Counted from the first letter of the stretch, positions 44,401-52,362 are shown. The stretch: 64,000 nt of DNA from Serratia marcescens (GCA_015548865.1 JADMXW010000003.1:186001-250000), one strand, 5' to 3'. Translations and numbers: made by a program. Notes: generated by a model not told the origin, from the sequence alone.

Positions 44401-46588
44401 CAATGGTGAGTGTCAGTTCGATAATCGACTGGCCAATTTCACCCGCACTGACGGTCGTGTTGCTAAACGGATTGACCACTGTGCCATGGGTATCATAGGC
44501 CTGATTGTCAATCGCGGTGGCATCGAGCGTTGGGGCGGTATTGTTGGTGATAAGCACATCCAATGTGACGGTCTGGCTGTCTGCCTTACCGTCATTGGCG
44601 CGCAGGGCCAGTTTGACGAGAGTGCCATTGGTGTCGGTACCTGTATTGCTGTAGGTAATTTGGTGCAATACGGCATTGGCATCGGTTTTACTGGCACCCG
44701 GCAGGAAGGTGAGGGTGAGGGTGCCAGCGCTTTGGCTGAAGGTGGCGATAGCGGTATCGCCTTTCATCACTTTCCCGTCGATTAGTTGCAGGTCACTGCC
44801 TTGCGCAAACCCGAACTGGTCGTCGGCTTGTGGGGTGGTTGCACGGGAAAGCGTCAGCGTGGTGCCGTTATAATCCCCATTGCCTTCAGCCAGGCGGTCA
44901 TTGTTGGCATCAGACAGCGTCAAGCCGTGTGCCAGCGTAATTTCTCCACCGCGCAGCAGCGTTTGGATAGGCGAATAGCGACTGATGCCGTTGCCCGAAA
45001 CCAAAATGGAGTTGCCATCGGCGGCGACGGCGATGTCACCACCGTTAGTAGTGCCGGTACTACTGCCCGTGAGCGCCAAGCTGCCATTTTCGCCCACGGC
45101 GTAAACGTTCAGGGTGCCCGCAGTGGTCGCGGCGTAAAGCTGAGTGCCATCGCTGTTAAGCGTCAAGCTGCCGATGTTATCGCTGGTGACGGTGTTGATT
45201 AGCGTCAGCGTATTATCGCTGCCTAACTGGTAAATGGCGATATTGGCGCTGGTCGGGTCACCGACATACAGCAGCTTGCCATCTTTGGACGTGGCCATGG
45301 CATAATCGACAGGACTGTTTCCCGTTTTTGTCAGCGAGATTCCGTCGATCAGCGTCAGGATGCCCGTATCGGGGTTACGTTGGTAGACTTTGAGTTCATG
45401 GGGGTAGAAGAACAGTGCACCGCTGTGAAGGACATAGACGTAATCACCAGAAGTCGCAATCATGCCGTTACGGTGTGCGTCCAGTGTTTGTACCCGTGTT
45501 AAAGCCCCTTCGCTATCGCGATTGTAGACATAGACTTCACGTCCGTAGTTACTGGTCGCATCGACATAGATCTGTTTGCCGTCATCGGAAATTACTAACC
45601 CGCCCGTTGAACCGCCGCCCTCCAGTGCGGTGGTGCTGACATAGGCCAACTCGCCGTCGTTAACGCTCAGGTGAATCAGATTACCATTACCGGCAATGGT
45701 ATAGACCGATTTGCCATCGGCACTGACCACCAAATGGTTAACGGTGCCGAGATTTTCAACCACCAGGCTCTGCTGCTGGGTTAAACGACCGGTGCTGTCG
45801 ACAGCAAATACGGTGATGGTATTGTCGGAGCCGGCGGCATACACATGGCTTCCATCCGCGGAGTAGGCGATTTCCGTCGCTTTCGCCAGCGTGCCTGCGG
45901 TAAAGGCTTCCGCTTCTTGTAATGTGTTACCGGAAAGGTCCGGTGCTACGTTCACCTTACTGTCAATTGTCACGGTGGAGTGAATATCCAACGTTGCCGT
46001 AGCATCTTGATCGCTCAGGCTTTTCAGCGTAACGGTGACATCACCGCTCGCCACGGTGTTGTCTAGCGGTTTATAGGCAATGCTGTCGATCAGTTTGGCA
46101 ACATCTGCGGGTTGATAAGCCTCTGACGATGCAATACTCAGCGTGATGGTGGTTGTATCACCGCTGACGGTGACTTTGTAGCTGTAACTGTTGTCGTGGG
46201 TAGCATCTGTCCCAGTGGTTGTGGGCTTCAACGCAATTTCACTGCCATCAATCATCAGCGCTTGATTGGCTCCGGAACGATCGACGGTAATGACGAGTTC
46301 TGTCAGTTCTTTGCCGCTGCTATCAACACCGGTATCAGTGGATACGGAAACGTTACTGAACAGATCCACAGCGGCGAAGCCGGTATCTCCATCATTGATC
46401 GTGAGCGTGCCGTGAGCGGGGGTGGCATCCACACCGGGCGCACTTTCGGTAGGCGCAATAACCTCTGCGGCAACAGCATCTGCTGTGGCGACGGCGGCGG
46501 CGTCAAACATCATGCGCGGTTCCAGCACCCATGCCTGACGGGGTGGGCGTGCAGGTGCATTACCGGCTTTGGAACGGAAAAATGTCAT
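38459..46588 (-). CDS. Giant LEPR-motif beta-propeller/Ig-like exoprotein
   Basis: The 2709-aa protein begins with a basic stretch and the motif WVLEPRMMFDAAA (about 20-32), the LEPR-type N-terminal tag of very large exported proteins; no Sec signal peptide follows. Three blocks of YVTN/lactonase-like beta-propeller repeats lie at about 220-530, 870-1250 and 1550-1930 (SADGKSVYTIAGNG-type blades). They are separated by cadherin/Ig-like modules (FTVNRSSANDALVIDGKTIP type). Two nearly identical 100-residue Ig domains follow at about 2215-2415. The last 290 residues contain one more Ig-like unit and a low-complexity tail without RTX repeats or a sorting motif. It is likely a surface adhesin or matrix protein. 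The start has AAGGAC. Confidence 0.9.
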   Translation of the reverse strand: MTFFRSKAGNAPARPPRQAWVLEPRMMFDAAAVATADAVAAEVIAPTESAPGVDATPAHGTLTINDGDTGFAAVDLFSNVSVSTDTGVDSSGKELTELVITVDRSGANQALMIDGSEIALKPTTTGTDATHDNSYSYKVTVSGDTTTITLSIASSEAYQPADVAKLIDSIAYKPLDNTVASGDVTVTLKSLSDQDATATLDIHSTVTIDSKVNVAPDLSGNTLQEAEAFTAGTLAKATEIAYSADGSHVYAAGSDNTITVFAVDSTGRLTQQQSLVVENLGTVNHLVVSADGKSVYTIAGNGNLIHLSVNDGELAYVSTTALEGGGSTGGLVISDDGKQIYVDATSNYGREVYVYNRDSEGALTRVQTLDAHRNGMIATSGDYVYVLHSGALFFYPHELKVYQRNPDTGILTLIDGISLTKTGNSPVDYAMATSKDGKLLYVGDPTSANIAIYQLGSDNTLTLINTVTSDNIGSLTLNSDGTQLYAATTAGTLNVYAVGENGSLALTGSSTGTTNGGDIAVAADGNSILVSGNGISRYSPIQTLLRGGEITLAHGLTLSDANNDRLAEGNGDYNGTTLTLSRATTPQADDQFGFAQGSDLQLIDGKVMKGDTAIATFSQSAGTLTLTFLPGASKTDANAVLHQITYSNTGTDTNGTLVKLALRANDGKADSQTVTLDVLITNNTAPTLDATAIDNQAYDTHGTVVNPFSNTTVSAGEIGQSIIELTLTIDGVDNAANEFVVIAGTRINLASDSSGQAGDYHYTYTRSYGTGTLVISHEAGVTAAAAQTLVNGIAYVNDTEQATTGTRTITLTSLRDNGGTEGEGNDTGDIAISATIALAINNAPGWQNSVINPDATLYYNNGTLSGYSEYVTAIAMSADGKTLLVSGSDGANAGGNSTLRIYSRNSTTGELTLVQTFIQGESDNPETVTIEANGLNSITTMAMYGSDLYVAGHSGDATTYSLVRFTYDATTGQYTYAGIVATQGVGGVTGLDAQITEIVISADGKSLYTINGLTTVDGSTGKSVLAQFSRDPNTGALTYLDAYQGGSATLGMNAPSGIVISGDGKSVYVANSSNSMITVLSRDTQTGKLTYVGAINDASISADPNSAERPSDNRYLANLQDITLSPDGNFAYVGSGQQATLSIFSRNASDGSLTYVGTVDLYNKGYTPSNALSVRELVISQDGTALYAGMNGGSVLVFSRDAVTGALTYVSALSTGSRTNHIAVSADGLNLYSGRSSGDTGLAILSALPNAVYTTNGSTTFAEGLHFSDVDADQITDYKGTTLTVNRANGASADDQFGFKNGSGLRLENGKVMQGKATIATFATQDGVLTITFSANVDNATANQVLQQVTYLNTNAESPARVDLSITVRDSGGKSAETAVALLLTDSPVEPTLTAEGKQTTATITPNGLPSAVDLFDNVDTRLGNAGSALSELTFTVNRSSANDALVIDGKTIPLTATSAAGVTEQGHQYHVAVNDGTTTITLTLNSSSNTPDAVNTLIDNIHYQVVSSDATQGAVTVTLTQLVDADNNTTTLDIHSTVTVGDTRLTPNLGAETGALDYDSLFDVKDEKGNSLFTGVQGITVVGDKIYLVRTHSDWVYDETTGTGQNVESNVLYLVERDTDGKLYMTQSTDITGLTGAAQVRVSSDGSSVYVMGADNIALFDASDLHEIGTVGGDLGMVRDVLANGDKVYITSGDSLLVFTRSGDTLTSSGSFTDAGDSGLQLDGANALTLSPDGKTLFVATSGGDTVVSRFSVGDDGTLTYKQSIAGSTTSEDGYYASALSVSPDGNSLYVVDNNQSLHIFTVDQDGTLTATSTLTIGEGVTSVKQVLVSPDGTSVVITGELGRSDNYNTYGVILYARATDGSLTQLQAVEGFGDIANYNGTTLNEVRYASFSADGKQLYLTGTLNYGTPEGIIVLDLIPTSETFTERGDAVALLPGGTLSAPLNDQSSYQGATLVIERTGGAQAGDQFGLSSDSGLSLAEDGKIWSGDKAIADVTIDTNGKLTITFLVGVTQAEAQQVLRAIAYQSTSNDPTLAGAEATFRINFNDGQDHTAEFTAVVNLIGINDPAVVSSEPVNTTYTPGSDAITLFKNTVIDTVEAGQKIHRIEISVSPASAGDVLHVEGGEISLDKTIDYQVFVGESNMEYRVSVSNGVAIVTLYVTRDGASTAQLIDGITYSHSDADATGSRTVSLTVYEEGDWRQDLKTEFNEKTVITFKGSDVPENSAPEYNDAAGLNLGALQAGSEYHYTLPENLFTDADNDSLTLNVSGLPDGLSFDAATRTISGTPTASGEFTVTIVASDGKAQATHAVEVTVAQAPDIEPDNSAPVYNDAAGLNLGALQAGSEYHYTLPENLFTDADNDSLTLNVSGLPDGLSFDAATRTISGTPTASGEFTVTIVASDGKAQATHSVIVNVAQATVEPQPETPDNTVPAPVILTSPLLNMPDALDEREQEQPLSAIVTALSRADSPIATSHVLPTDFSVQLPHAASERAAAPWVLDPVMQTLLPPLETVNFAARGNAAQRDSIPAPAADSSLFQRVPGQTTSLESAYSSLQGALLRDSTGALVFTLPSRLFSTRDSGVSLSLQLANGRPLPVWLQFDARSGQLRITDPDAVQVNQIQLALTAQAADGVRRTIPVTLQTGQDTTVGMPTDRGAFAPLPSLAEESVQDSRIEAALPTGKTAFNEQLSAPRAEQDALLAALSELSRLRA
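39361..39620 (-). repeat. Ig-domain tandem repeat, unit 2 (C-terminal copy)
   Basis: This 260-bp segment matches 39661-39920 at 246 of 260 positions with an exact 300-bp offset. It encodes the second copy of a putative-Ig (He_PIG-like) domain ending ASDGKAQATHSVIVNVAQ. Confidence 0.85.
39661..39920 (-). repeat. Ig-domain tandem repeat, unit 1
   Basis: First copy of the 300-bp tandem unit in the giant gene. Most differences from the other copy are synonymous and the two encoded domains are almost identical, pointing to recent duplication or gene conversion. Confidence 0.85.
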
Positions 46589-46637
46589 GGTGTCGTGTCC
46601 TTATAAAAGAAGCAAATCACGTCATGGCTGGCGGGGA

Positions 46638-48257
46638 TTACTCCACCAACCGCACGTAGCCGCCTTCGGTTTCGATTTGGCTGGCAATGCGATTCAACCG
46701 TTGAATCAATTGATCTTCGACGCCCTCTGCGCCGAACCCTGCGCCATCAACAAAGCTCATGCGTTTCTCACCTTCGGTGCAGATAAGCAGGCCAGGAGTG
46801 GCTTCCTCGTCAAACAGGTTGCGACCGAAATCCTCCGGGTCGCCGGGGCGGATACCCACGAAATAGAACTTGAGGTTGCGGTCGCGGAAGCTGGCACACA
46901 GATCGCGAAAGCGCTTGCGGGCGAACTGGCGTGAAACGTCTGTTCCGGTGCTGCCAGAAAACTGATTACGTTTGAAGTTGTAGCTGTCGGTGTCGAACCA
47001 GTTGCCAACGGTATTGGCCATCATCACAATCACTTTTTGCCCATCGCCCTTGCCGTCCTGATTGAAGTCGAGCGGCAGCTTGGCATCGCCCCAGCCTTCA
47101 GAACCGCGCATGTTGGGTGACAGCGCAGCGGCAGCCCATCCCATTGCAATGGCGTAGTTGACGTTGAAACGCGGCGTAAACTGGGCAATGCGCTGCTCCA
47201 GCTTGGTTTCTTCGTTGGTGAGTGGCAGGAGTGCTGCGTTGGGACAGCCGCGATCGGCCACCATCCAGCGCACATCATTAACGCCGCTGGCCTGGCCGAA
47301 ATCAGGATTAGGTCCGATCCAGGAGATCGGTTCCGCCCCGGGGCTGCCGTTCTGCGGTAGGTCGTGGCGGTAATAGACGCCAAACTGTGCTACTGGCGGC
47401 TCATCCCAGAAGAAGTTTTCTTCTGCACCCAGACCGCGGTACATGCATAGCAAGTTTGCGCGCCTGTCGGGAATGCGGCGATCGTCCAGGCCGCGATAGC
47501 CCGCGCGGAACAGCGTGGTGAGCTCTATCGGGTTGAGCGCGGTGGGCGTCGCCCATCGACGAATACGGTTGGTATCTTCCGCGTCGTAGACGTTGACCGA
47601 TTGGCTGTAAGGCACCAGAGAGAGCCACAGGTTGTCTCTTTTTCCATCGGCACTGCTCAGCATGCGCTCGACAAATTTGCGACTGACGCTTTTCAGCGCG
47701 CGGATATCGGCATCGCTCATTTCACCCGTGACAGGCATCATGAAGGCGATTTCTGTTGGGCGGTTGATCACTTCCGCCGTGGAGTAAACCGCCTGTTTTC
47801 TAGCACCCAGATTCAGCAAGCTGGGCTGGGTAGTGAAGCTGGCTTCAACTTTATAGGTTTTGCGCGTGTCGGTTTTACGTCCTTCGGTGACAGTGATGTC
47901 TTCGCGCGTGAGCTTATTGTCGAGCGTGTTATTCAATCCGAGGTTATTTTTAACGTATTGATAGGCCAGCTCTTTAATCTGTTCTGGGTCATACTCTTCG
48001 CCATTGATGGTCGCTTGATGCGCGACGGCCAGCGCCGCTGCATCTGTAGCGCGCTTTATCTGAGTGGCATCGCCGGTGGCGGTTGAGGTATCCACAATGA
48101 AGGCGGCGCTGACCAGCAGAGCCATAGTGCCAAGCACGTAGAACGCTGTGCCCGCACCGGTTTCCTGATGCATAAAAGCGGACAACGCGGCGTGCCACAA
48201 GGGGCGCACTCTTCGTCTGTCTTTTTTCAGTTCACTGTTTTTCATCGCTTTTTTCAT
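46638..48257 (-). CDS. tadG: Tad pilus assembly protein TadG
   Basis: The 539-aa protein has one N-terminal membrane segment (about 35-58) within a TadE/G-like prepilin region (ETGAGTAFYVLGTMALLVSA, then DATQIKRATDAAALAVAHQA). A large extracytoplasmic domain in the position of the von Willebrand A domain follows. The metal site of that domain is degenerate (FMMPVTGEMSD instead of DxSxS). TadG is the largest minor pseudopilin-like component. It is 127 bp after tadF, a wider gap than elsewhere in the operon and containing a small GC hairpin (48298-48315). The giant gene starts 49 bp downstream. Confidence 0.88.
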   Translation of the reverse strand: MKKAMKNSELKKDRRRVRPLWHAALSAFMHQETGAGTAFYVLGTMALLVSAAFIVDTSTATGDATQIKRATDAAALAVAHQATINGEEYDPEQIKELAYQYVKNNLGLNNTLDNKLTREDITVTEGRKTDTRKTYKVEASFTTQPSLLNLGARKQAVYSTAEVINRPTEIAFMMPVTGEMSDADIRALKSVSRKFVERMLSSADGKRDNLWLSLVPYSQSVNVYDAEDTNRIRRWATPTALNPIELTTLFRAGYRGLDDRRIPDRRANLLCMYRGLGAEENFFWDEPPVAQFGVYYRHDLPQNGSPGAEPISWIGPNPDFGQASGVNDVRWMVADRGCPNAALLPLTNEETKLEQRIAQFTPRFNVNYAIAMGWAAAALSPNMRGSEGWGDAKLPLDFNQDGKGDGQKVIVMMANTVGNWFDTDSYNFKRNQFSGSTGTDVSRQFARKRFRDLCASFRDRNLKFYFVGIRPGDPEDFGRNLFDEEATPGLLICTEGEKRMSFVDGAGFGAEGVEDQLIQRLNRIASQIETEGGYVRLVE

Positions 48258-48384
48258 CTATTGGAATCCTGATTGACCAAATTTGGGGTATAGCTATCCC
48301 GCCCGAATAAGCGGGGAAAAAATACGACATGGCTCTGTATCGGTGCGCGTGGTTATGGTGGGTCTTTATGCCCGTCACGCGTCA

Positions 48385-48981
48385 TTATGTTTTATCGTTA
48401 TCCAACCCGGCTTCTTTGCTCAGGGTTTCATCTAAATCCACGACGCCGATGGCAACCCGGTTGATTGCCGTGGCGTGCAATAAGCCGCCCAATGACATGC
48501 CGCCCAGCAAGGCGACATCTTTACCCTGGCGACAAATCTCCACCACCATCATGGAGGTGTTCTTGCTGCCGTTTTTCTCATCGCGTTCGGGGAGATCTGG
48601 CAAATACGGCGTATCCAGTTGGGTTTCGCTTCCCACACACAGGCCTTTCGCCGTGCCGCGGCTCAACTGCCAATAAAGATCGCCTGTCTGGCGCACGTTG
48701 CTGATCAGTAACTGATAGTTTCCCAGTCCCTGCTTCGGCAATACGGTATCAAGCAACCCTTGCAGCCCGGTTTCTGTCAGATCTTGTTGCATCGCCAGTA
48801 TCGAGACGATGGCACCCGCGCGCTGTTCCATACGTGAGCGCTCCAAACCAATGCTGTACATGTCGGCACACAACGAGCCAATAGCCAGAACAATAGGAAA
48901 TGCCAGCGCGGTTTCCACCGCAGCAACACCACGGCATGAGACACAAAATCGCTTTACATAGCGCAACAGTGTCTTACTCAT
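48385..48981 (-). CDS. tadF: Tad minor pseudopilin TadF
   Basis: The 198-aa protein has the TadE-like N-terminal prepilin region: a basic start, then RGVAAVETALAFPIVLAIGSL (about 19-39), with the glutamate of the pseudopilin motif. It is processed by TadV and needed for Flp fibre assembly in characterised loci. The ATG with GGAG 7 nt upstream overlaps the tadE stop by 8 bp; a longer reading to 49005 lacks this site. Confidence 0.85.
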   Translation of the reverse strand: MSKTLLRYVKRFCVSCRGVAAVETALAFPIVLAIGSLCADMYSIGLERSRMEQRAGAIVSILAMQQDLTETGLQGLLDTVLPKQGLGNYQLLISNVRQTGDLYWQLSRGTAKGLCVGSETQLDTPYLPDLPERDEKNGSKNTSMMVVEICRQGKDVALLGGMSLGGLLHATAINRVAIGVVDLDETLSKEAGLDNDKT

Positions 48982-49504
48982 TGCGTAACTCCGTGCCGAA
49001 CACATGCTTGTACTGATAACGGAAGGTAGTGCCTAGCGTTAATACTTCTGGTAACGGCGTGATGAACGCCTTTTCAATCTGCACGGTGACCGACCATACC
49101 GGTAGCGTGGTCGTGTTCTCTTCGTCGTTTTGTGCGTTGTTGGATGTATTACCGCTGGCAGTAAAACCACCCAATTGGTTCAGGTTTTCAAAATGCAGCA
49201 CATTGACAGTGAGATTGTCTGCATTGAGGTAGCCATAGGCCGAATCCACCATGCGCGTTTTAAGGCGTGTGCTCATCTGCTCTGGGCTGACGGTGTTGAG
49301 ATTATCGAGGCGGAAACTCTGTACCGCTTTATCCAACGCCGCGCTGCCAACCGCGATCACCAGCCCGATACGTGCCAGCTCAAACAGCATCATTACGCCA
49401 ACCATCGCGACAGGCACTAAAAAGGCGACCTCGGTCGCGACTACGCCGTGCGAGGCGCGCCAGCGCAGAACATGATGTTGGAACGTATCGCGCATGCTTG
49501 CCAT
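48974..49504 (-). CDS. tadE: Tad minor pseudopilin TadE
   Basis: The 176-aa protein has the characteristic N-terminal hydrophobic prepilin segment with its glutamate (HGVVATEVAFLVPVAMVGVM, about 19-38) followed by an extracytoplasmic domain. Its start overlaps the tadD stop (TAATG) and its end overlaps tadF, so translation is tightly coupled. Confidence 0.87.
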   Translation of the reverse strand: MASMRDTFQHHVLRWRASHGVVATEVAFLVPVAMVGVMMLFELARIGLVIAVGSAALDKAVQSFRLDNLNTVSPEQMSTRLKTRMVDSAYGYLNADNLTVNVLHFENLNQLGGFTASGNTSNNAQNDEENTTTLPVWSVTVQIEKAFITPLPEVLTLGTTFRYQYKHVFGTELRNE

Positions 49505-50370
49505 TATTCCGGGTTACTCAGTTGCAGACGTTGGCGACTGGAGGCCAGCAGCGTTTCGCCACGGGTTTTATCCTGCTGCATCTGTTGCAAACGTTGGTGC
49601 AGCGAGGCTACCAAGGCATCAATCCGCTGTGGCTGAGCGATGGCACTGAGCGCAGTGCGTGCATCTTCTTCCCGATCGCTTGCGAGATAGGCCAGTGCCA
49701 GATTAAGTTTGCCTGTCGTATTGCCGTCATCCAGTGAACGCAGAAGCGGGATAGCCTTGTCAGGGTTGCCGCTGGCAAGCCAAGAGAGCGCCAGATTGTT
49801 GATGGCGGAGACGTCTGCTGGGTTTACCTGCAACGCTTTTTCGAACATCTGACGCGCTTGAGCGTGTTGCCCTGCGCTGTCTATCACCACACCCATGCCA
49901 TTGAGCGCAAGCGTGTTGTTCGGCTGCGCCTTCAGCGCGCAGGTGAAATCTTTCTGTGCCATGGTGTTACGCCCCAGCGCTAACTGGGCACGGCCCATCC
50001 CTAAACAAACGGCCAATGCTTCTTCGGGAGACATTTTGTCCGTGTCGCCGCCTAATGCCTGACGTGCCCGGCTGTACAATTCCAGCGTTTGCTGAGGTGA
50101 ACGGGCCAATGCTGCGACGCTGGCGTATTCCAGCATTTCTGCTCCTTTCAGCATGTTACGGCTGTCCAACCGCGTGTAGACGTCGGTTGCGGCTTCCACC
50201 CGGCCTTGATCGCGTAACAAACGCGCCAGGCGCAGTCCCTCGTCTTTATTGCCCTTAATCGCCATTGAACTACCACAACCGACCAGCACCATACTGAGCA
50301 GCAATACCGTCAGTGAGAAAGTACGGCGGCGGTGAGCGATTTTTTTACTCAAGGTTATCTGACCAAACAT
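49504..50370 (-). CDS. tadD: TPR lipoprotein TadD
   Basis: The 288-aa lipoprotein has a lipobox (LVGC, C32). Tetratricopeptide repeats follow over about 40-260, for example ALGRNTMAQKDFTCALKAQP and QHAQARQMFEKALQVNPADV. TadD is required for pilus assembly, presumably by helping secretin or fibre assembly in the periplasm. I use the ATG preceded by GGAG, 22 bp after the tadC stop; upstream ATGs overlap tadC and have no ribosome-binding site. Confidence 0.88.
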   Translation of the reverse strand: MFGQITLSKKIAHRRRTFSLTVLLLSMVLVGCGSSMAIKGNKDEGLRLARLLRDQGRVEAATDVYTRLDSRNMLKGAEMLEYASVAALARSPQQTLELYSRARQALGGDTDKMSPEEALAVCLGMGRAQLALGRNTMAQKDFTCALKAQPNNTLALNGMGVVIDSAGQHAQARQMFEKALQVNPADVSAINNLALSWLASGNPDKAIPLLRSLDDGNTTGKLNLALAYLASDREEDARTALSAIAQPQRIDALVASLHQRLQQMQQDKTRGETLLASSRQRLQLSNPE

Positions 50371-50392
50371 CTTCACGGACTCCATCGGTTGT

Positions 50393-51352
50393 TCATTGCA
50401 CCAGCAGGCGTACCACACGCACCAAGGCGGGGGCAGCCATAATGGCGATAATCGGTGGCAGGATCAGCGTCATCAATGGCACGCTGAGCTGTGCGGGCAG
50501 CTTTCCTGCTTTCTCTTCCAGCCCTAAAATCAGCGTTTTGCGGCTTTCGTCCGCAATAGTGCGCAGGGCCTGAGAAAGCGGGGTGCCATAACGTTCTGCC
50601 TGAATGAGTGTTGCTACCATGCTTTCGATTTCGCTGACACGGGTACGCTCTGCCAGGTGCATCATCGCCAAGGTACGATCGGATAAAATCTGCAACTCGG
50701 CGGCGGTGTAGTGCAGTTCATCCGCCATTTCCGGTGAGGAAAGGCCCAGCTCTTTTGAGACTACGTGCAGTACACGTCCGATGGGCAAGCCCGCTTCGGC
50801 GCACACTACCATTAAATCCAGTGCGTCCGGCACCGCACGCGCCAGCTTTTCGCCTCGGCTGGCGGCACGCCAGCGCAGCCACCACTCGGGCAGCAGCGTG
50901 CCGACAAAAAAGCCGATGAGGCCCGTTGCGACACCTGTCAGGCCGAGGCGATCGGCGGCTGGTAACCATCCCCATACCAGCAGCACCGCAATCAATGCAC
51001 CTGTGATAAATTTCCCCATCACCAGCCAGCCCACAGCCTCGTGACGGCGTAAACCCGCCAGATCCAGCATGCGACGCAGGTTACGGCGATCGCGGTCTGA
51101 ACCCGTCAGTCGCTCGCCCTGCATTGCAACGGGTCGTAGCAACGTTTCCAACCAAGGTGACAATGCTGCTCCCTGACCGCGCAGGATTGTGTCTTGTGAA
51201 TCCGTTTCGGTGCTTGCTGCAGGCAGATGCCCGCGCAGGCGGTTTTCCAACAGTTTGTGCTGACGCGCTTTATGCTGTGTACGGCCAAGCACAATGCCAG
51301 CGATGATCAACATCAGGGCCAGCAGCAGTAAGGGGTCGCTTAATAACGTCAT
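50393..51352 (-). CDS. tadC: Tad platform protein TadC
   Basis: The 319-aa inner-membrane protein has the type II secretion F domain (about 160-290, VPDALDLMVVCAEAGLPIGR and AERYGTPLSQALRTIADESR). Membrane helices lie at about 5-23, 112-150 and 290-315. It pairs with TadB as the platform that couples the TadA ATPase to fibre extrusion. It begins 12 bp after tadB. Confidence 0.92.
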   Translation of the reverse strand: MTLLSDPLLLLALMLIIAGIVLGRTQHKARQHKLLENRLRGHLPAASTETDSQDTILRGQGAALSPWLETLLRPVAMQGERLTGSDRDRRNLRRMLDLAGLRRHEAVGWLVMGKFITGALIAVLLVWGWLPAADRLGLTGVATGLIGFFVGTLLPEWWLRWRAASRGEKLARAVPDALDLMVVCAEAGLPIGRVLHVVSKELGLSSPEMADELHYTAAELQILSDRTLAMMHLAERTRVSEIESMVATLIQAERYGTPLSQALRTIADESRKTLILGLEEKAGKLPAQLSVPLMTLILPPIIAIMAAPALVRVVRLLVQ

Positions 51353-51364
51353 TTCGGCTCTCGC

Positions 51365-52345
51365 TTATCCAACACGCTTGACCATCAAATGGGTCACCAA
51401 CATCCCGAGCGAGACGCTGCTCAGGGCGTAAATCAGCACCGAGGTACCCACTGGGTCAGAGAACAAAAAGCTGAAATCCTCCGGTGATTTCATATACAAA
51501 TAGGCAAGACAGCAGGGGAACAGGGCGGCAACAATCTTGGCGGATGCACGCGCTTCTGAGGTTTTTGATTGCACTTTAAGTTGCAGTTCACGCCTGTCGC
51601 GCAGCGTGGCAGAGAGCCGCTCTAATGTCTCACCCAATCGACCGCCGGCTTCTTGGTTAATGATCAGAATCACCACAAAGAAACGGTATTCCGCCATCGG
51701 CACCCGTGTGGCAGAGGTTTGGATCACCTGGCGTAAGGGAATGCCAAGCTTGAGCCAGTGATCGATGGTTTTGAATTCGTTTGCCAGCGGGCCGCTCAAG
51801 TGCTCTGCCACAATGGCAAACGTATTTGCTACGGGCACGCCCGCACGGCAACTGCGCGTAATGGCATCGATGGCTTCCGGCAGGCTTTCGCGCAAGGCTT
51901 TCAGGTGTTTTTGCAGCGTGGAACGGAACAGCAGTACGGCCGTACTGACAAACAGCAGCAGGGAAAACACCAGCCCTAATGTCAACGGGAGCAGAGTGCG
52001 TTGTCCCATGATCATGCCGATCAGCAGGCTGACTGCCCCCAACACCAAGGCACGTTGGGTGAGCGTTTTTTTCCAGCCGATAAAGGCCAATTGTGCCCAG
52101 AGGATAGCCAGAGCACGCCCTAGCACCGGCACTCGCATAAAGGGCGTGGTCACTTCATCGCGCAAAATGGAGTCGGAGGCTATCTCTGCGACAACCGGAC
52201 TGACCTCGTTTAGTACCTGCTGCCAGCGCTGTTCACGCTGCTGGCGACGCTGGCGAGATTTCTGCCAGGCGGCGATGGCTAACACCAGCGCAAAGACGCA
52301 GCAAAATATCAGTAAGGTGATCAGATTCAGGCGTGCATCACTCAT
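51365..52345 (-). CDS. tadB: Tad platform protein TadB
   Basis: The 326-aa inner-membrane protein has the same type II secretion F domain as TadC (ESLPEAIDAITRSCRAGVPV and NQEAGGRLGETLERLSATLR). Membrane helices lie at about 8-25, 85-135 and 270-320. The start is the ATG following AAGGAGAG, 17 bp after the tadA stop. Confidence 0.92.
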   Translation of the reverse strand: MSDARLNLITLLIFCCVFALVLAIAAWQKSRQRRQQREQRWQQVLNEVSPVVAEIASDSILRDEVTTPFMRVPVLGRALAILWAQLAFIGWKKTLTQRALVLGAVSLLIGMIMGQRTLLPLTLGLVFSLLLFVSTAVLLFRSTLQKHLKALRESLPEAIDAITRSCRAGVPVANTFAIVAEHLSGPLANEFKTIDHWLKLGIPLRQVIQTSATRVPMAEYRFFVVILIINQEAGGRLGETLERLSATLRDRRELQLKVQSKTSEARASAKIVAALFPCCLAYLYMKSPEDFSFLFSDPVGTSVLIYALSSVSLGMLVTHLMVKRVG

Positions 52346-52362
52346 CGGCTCTCCTTCGCTCC

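Noticed and set aside
44048-44785. 245-codon antisense frame in the giant gene
   Set aside because: Arises from the repetitive codon use of the giant gene; no ribosome-binding site or recognisable protein.
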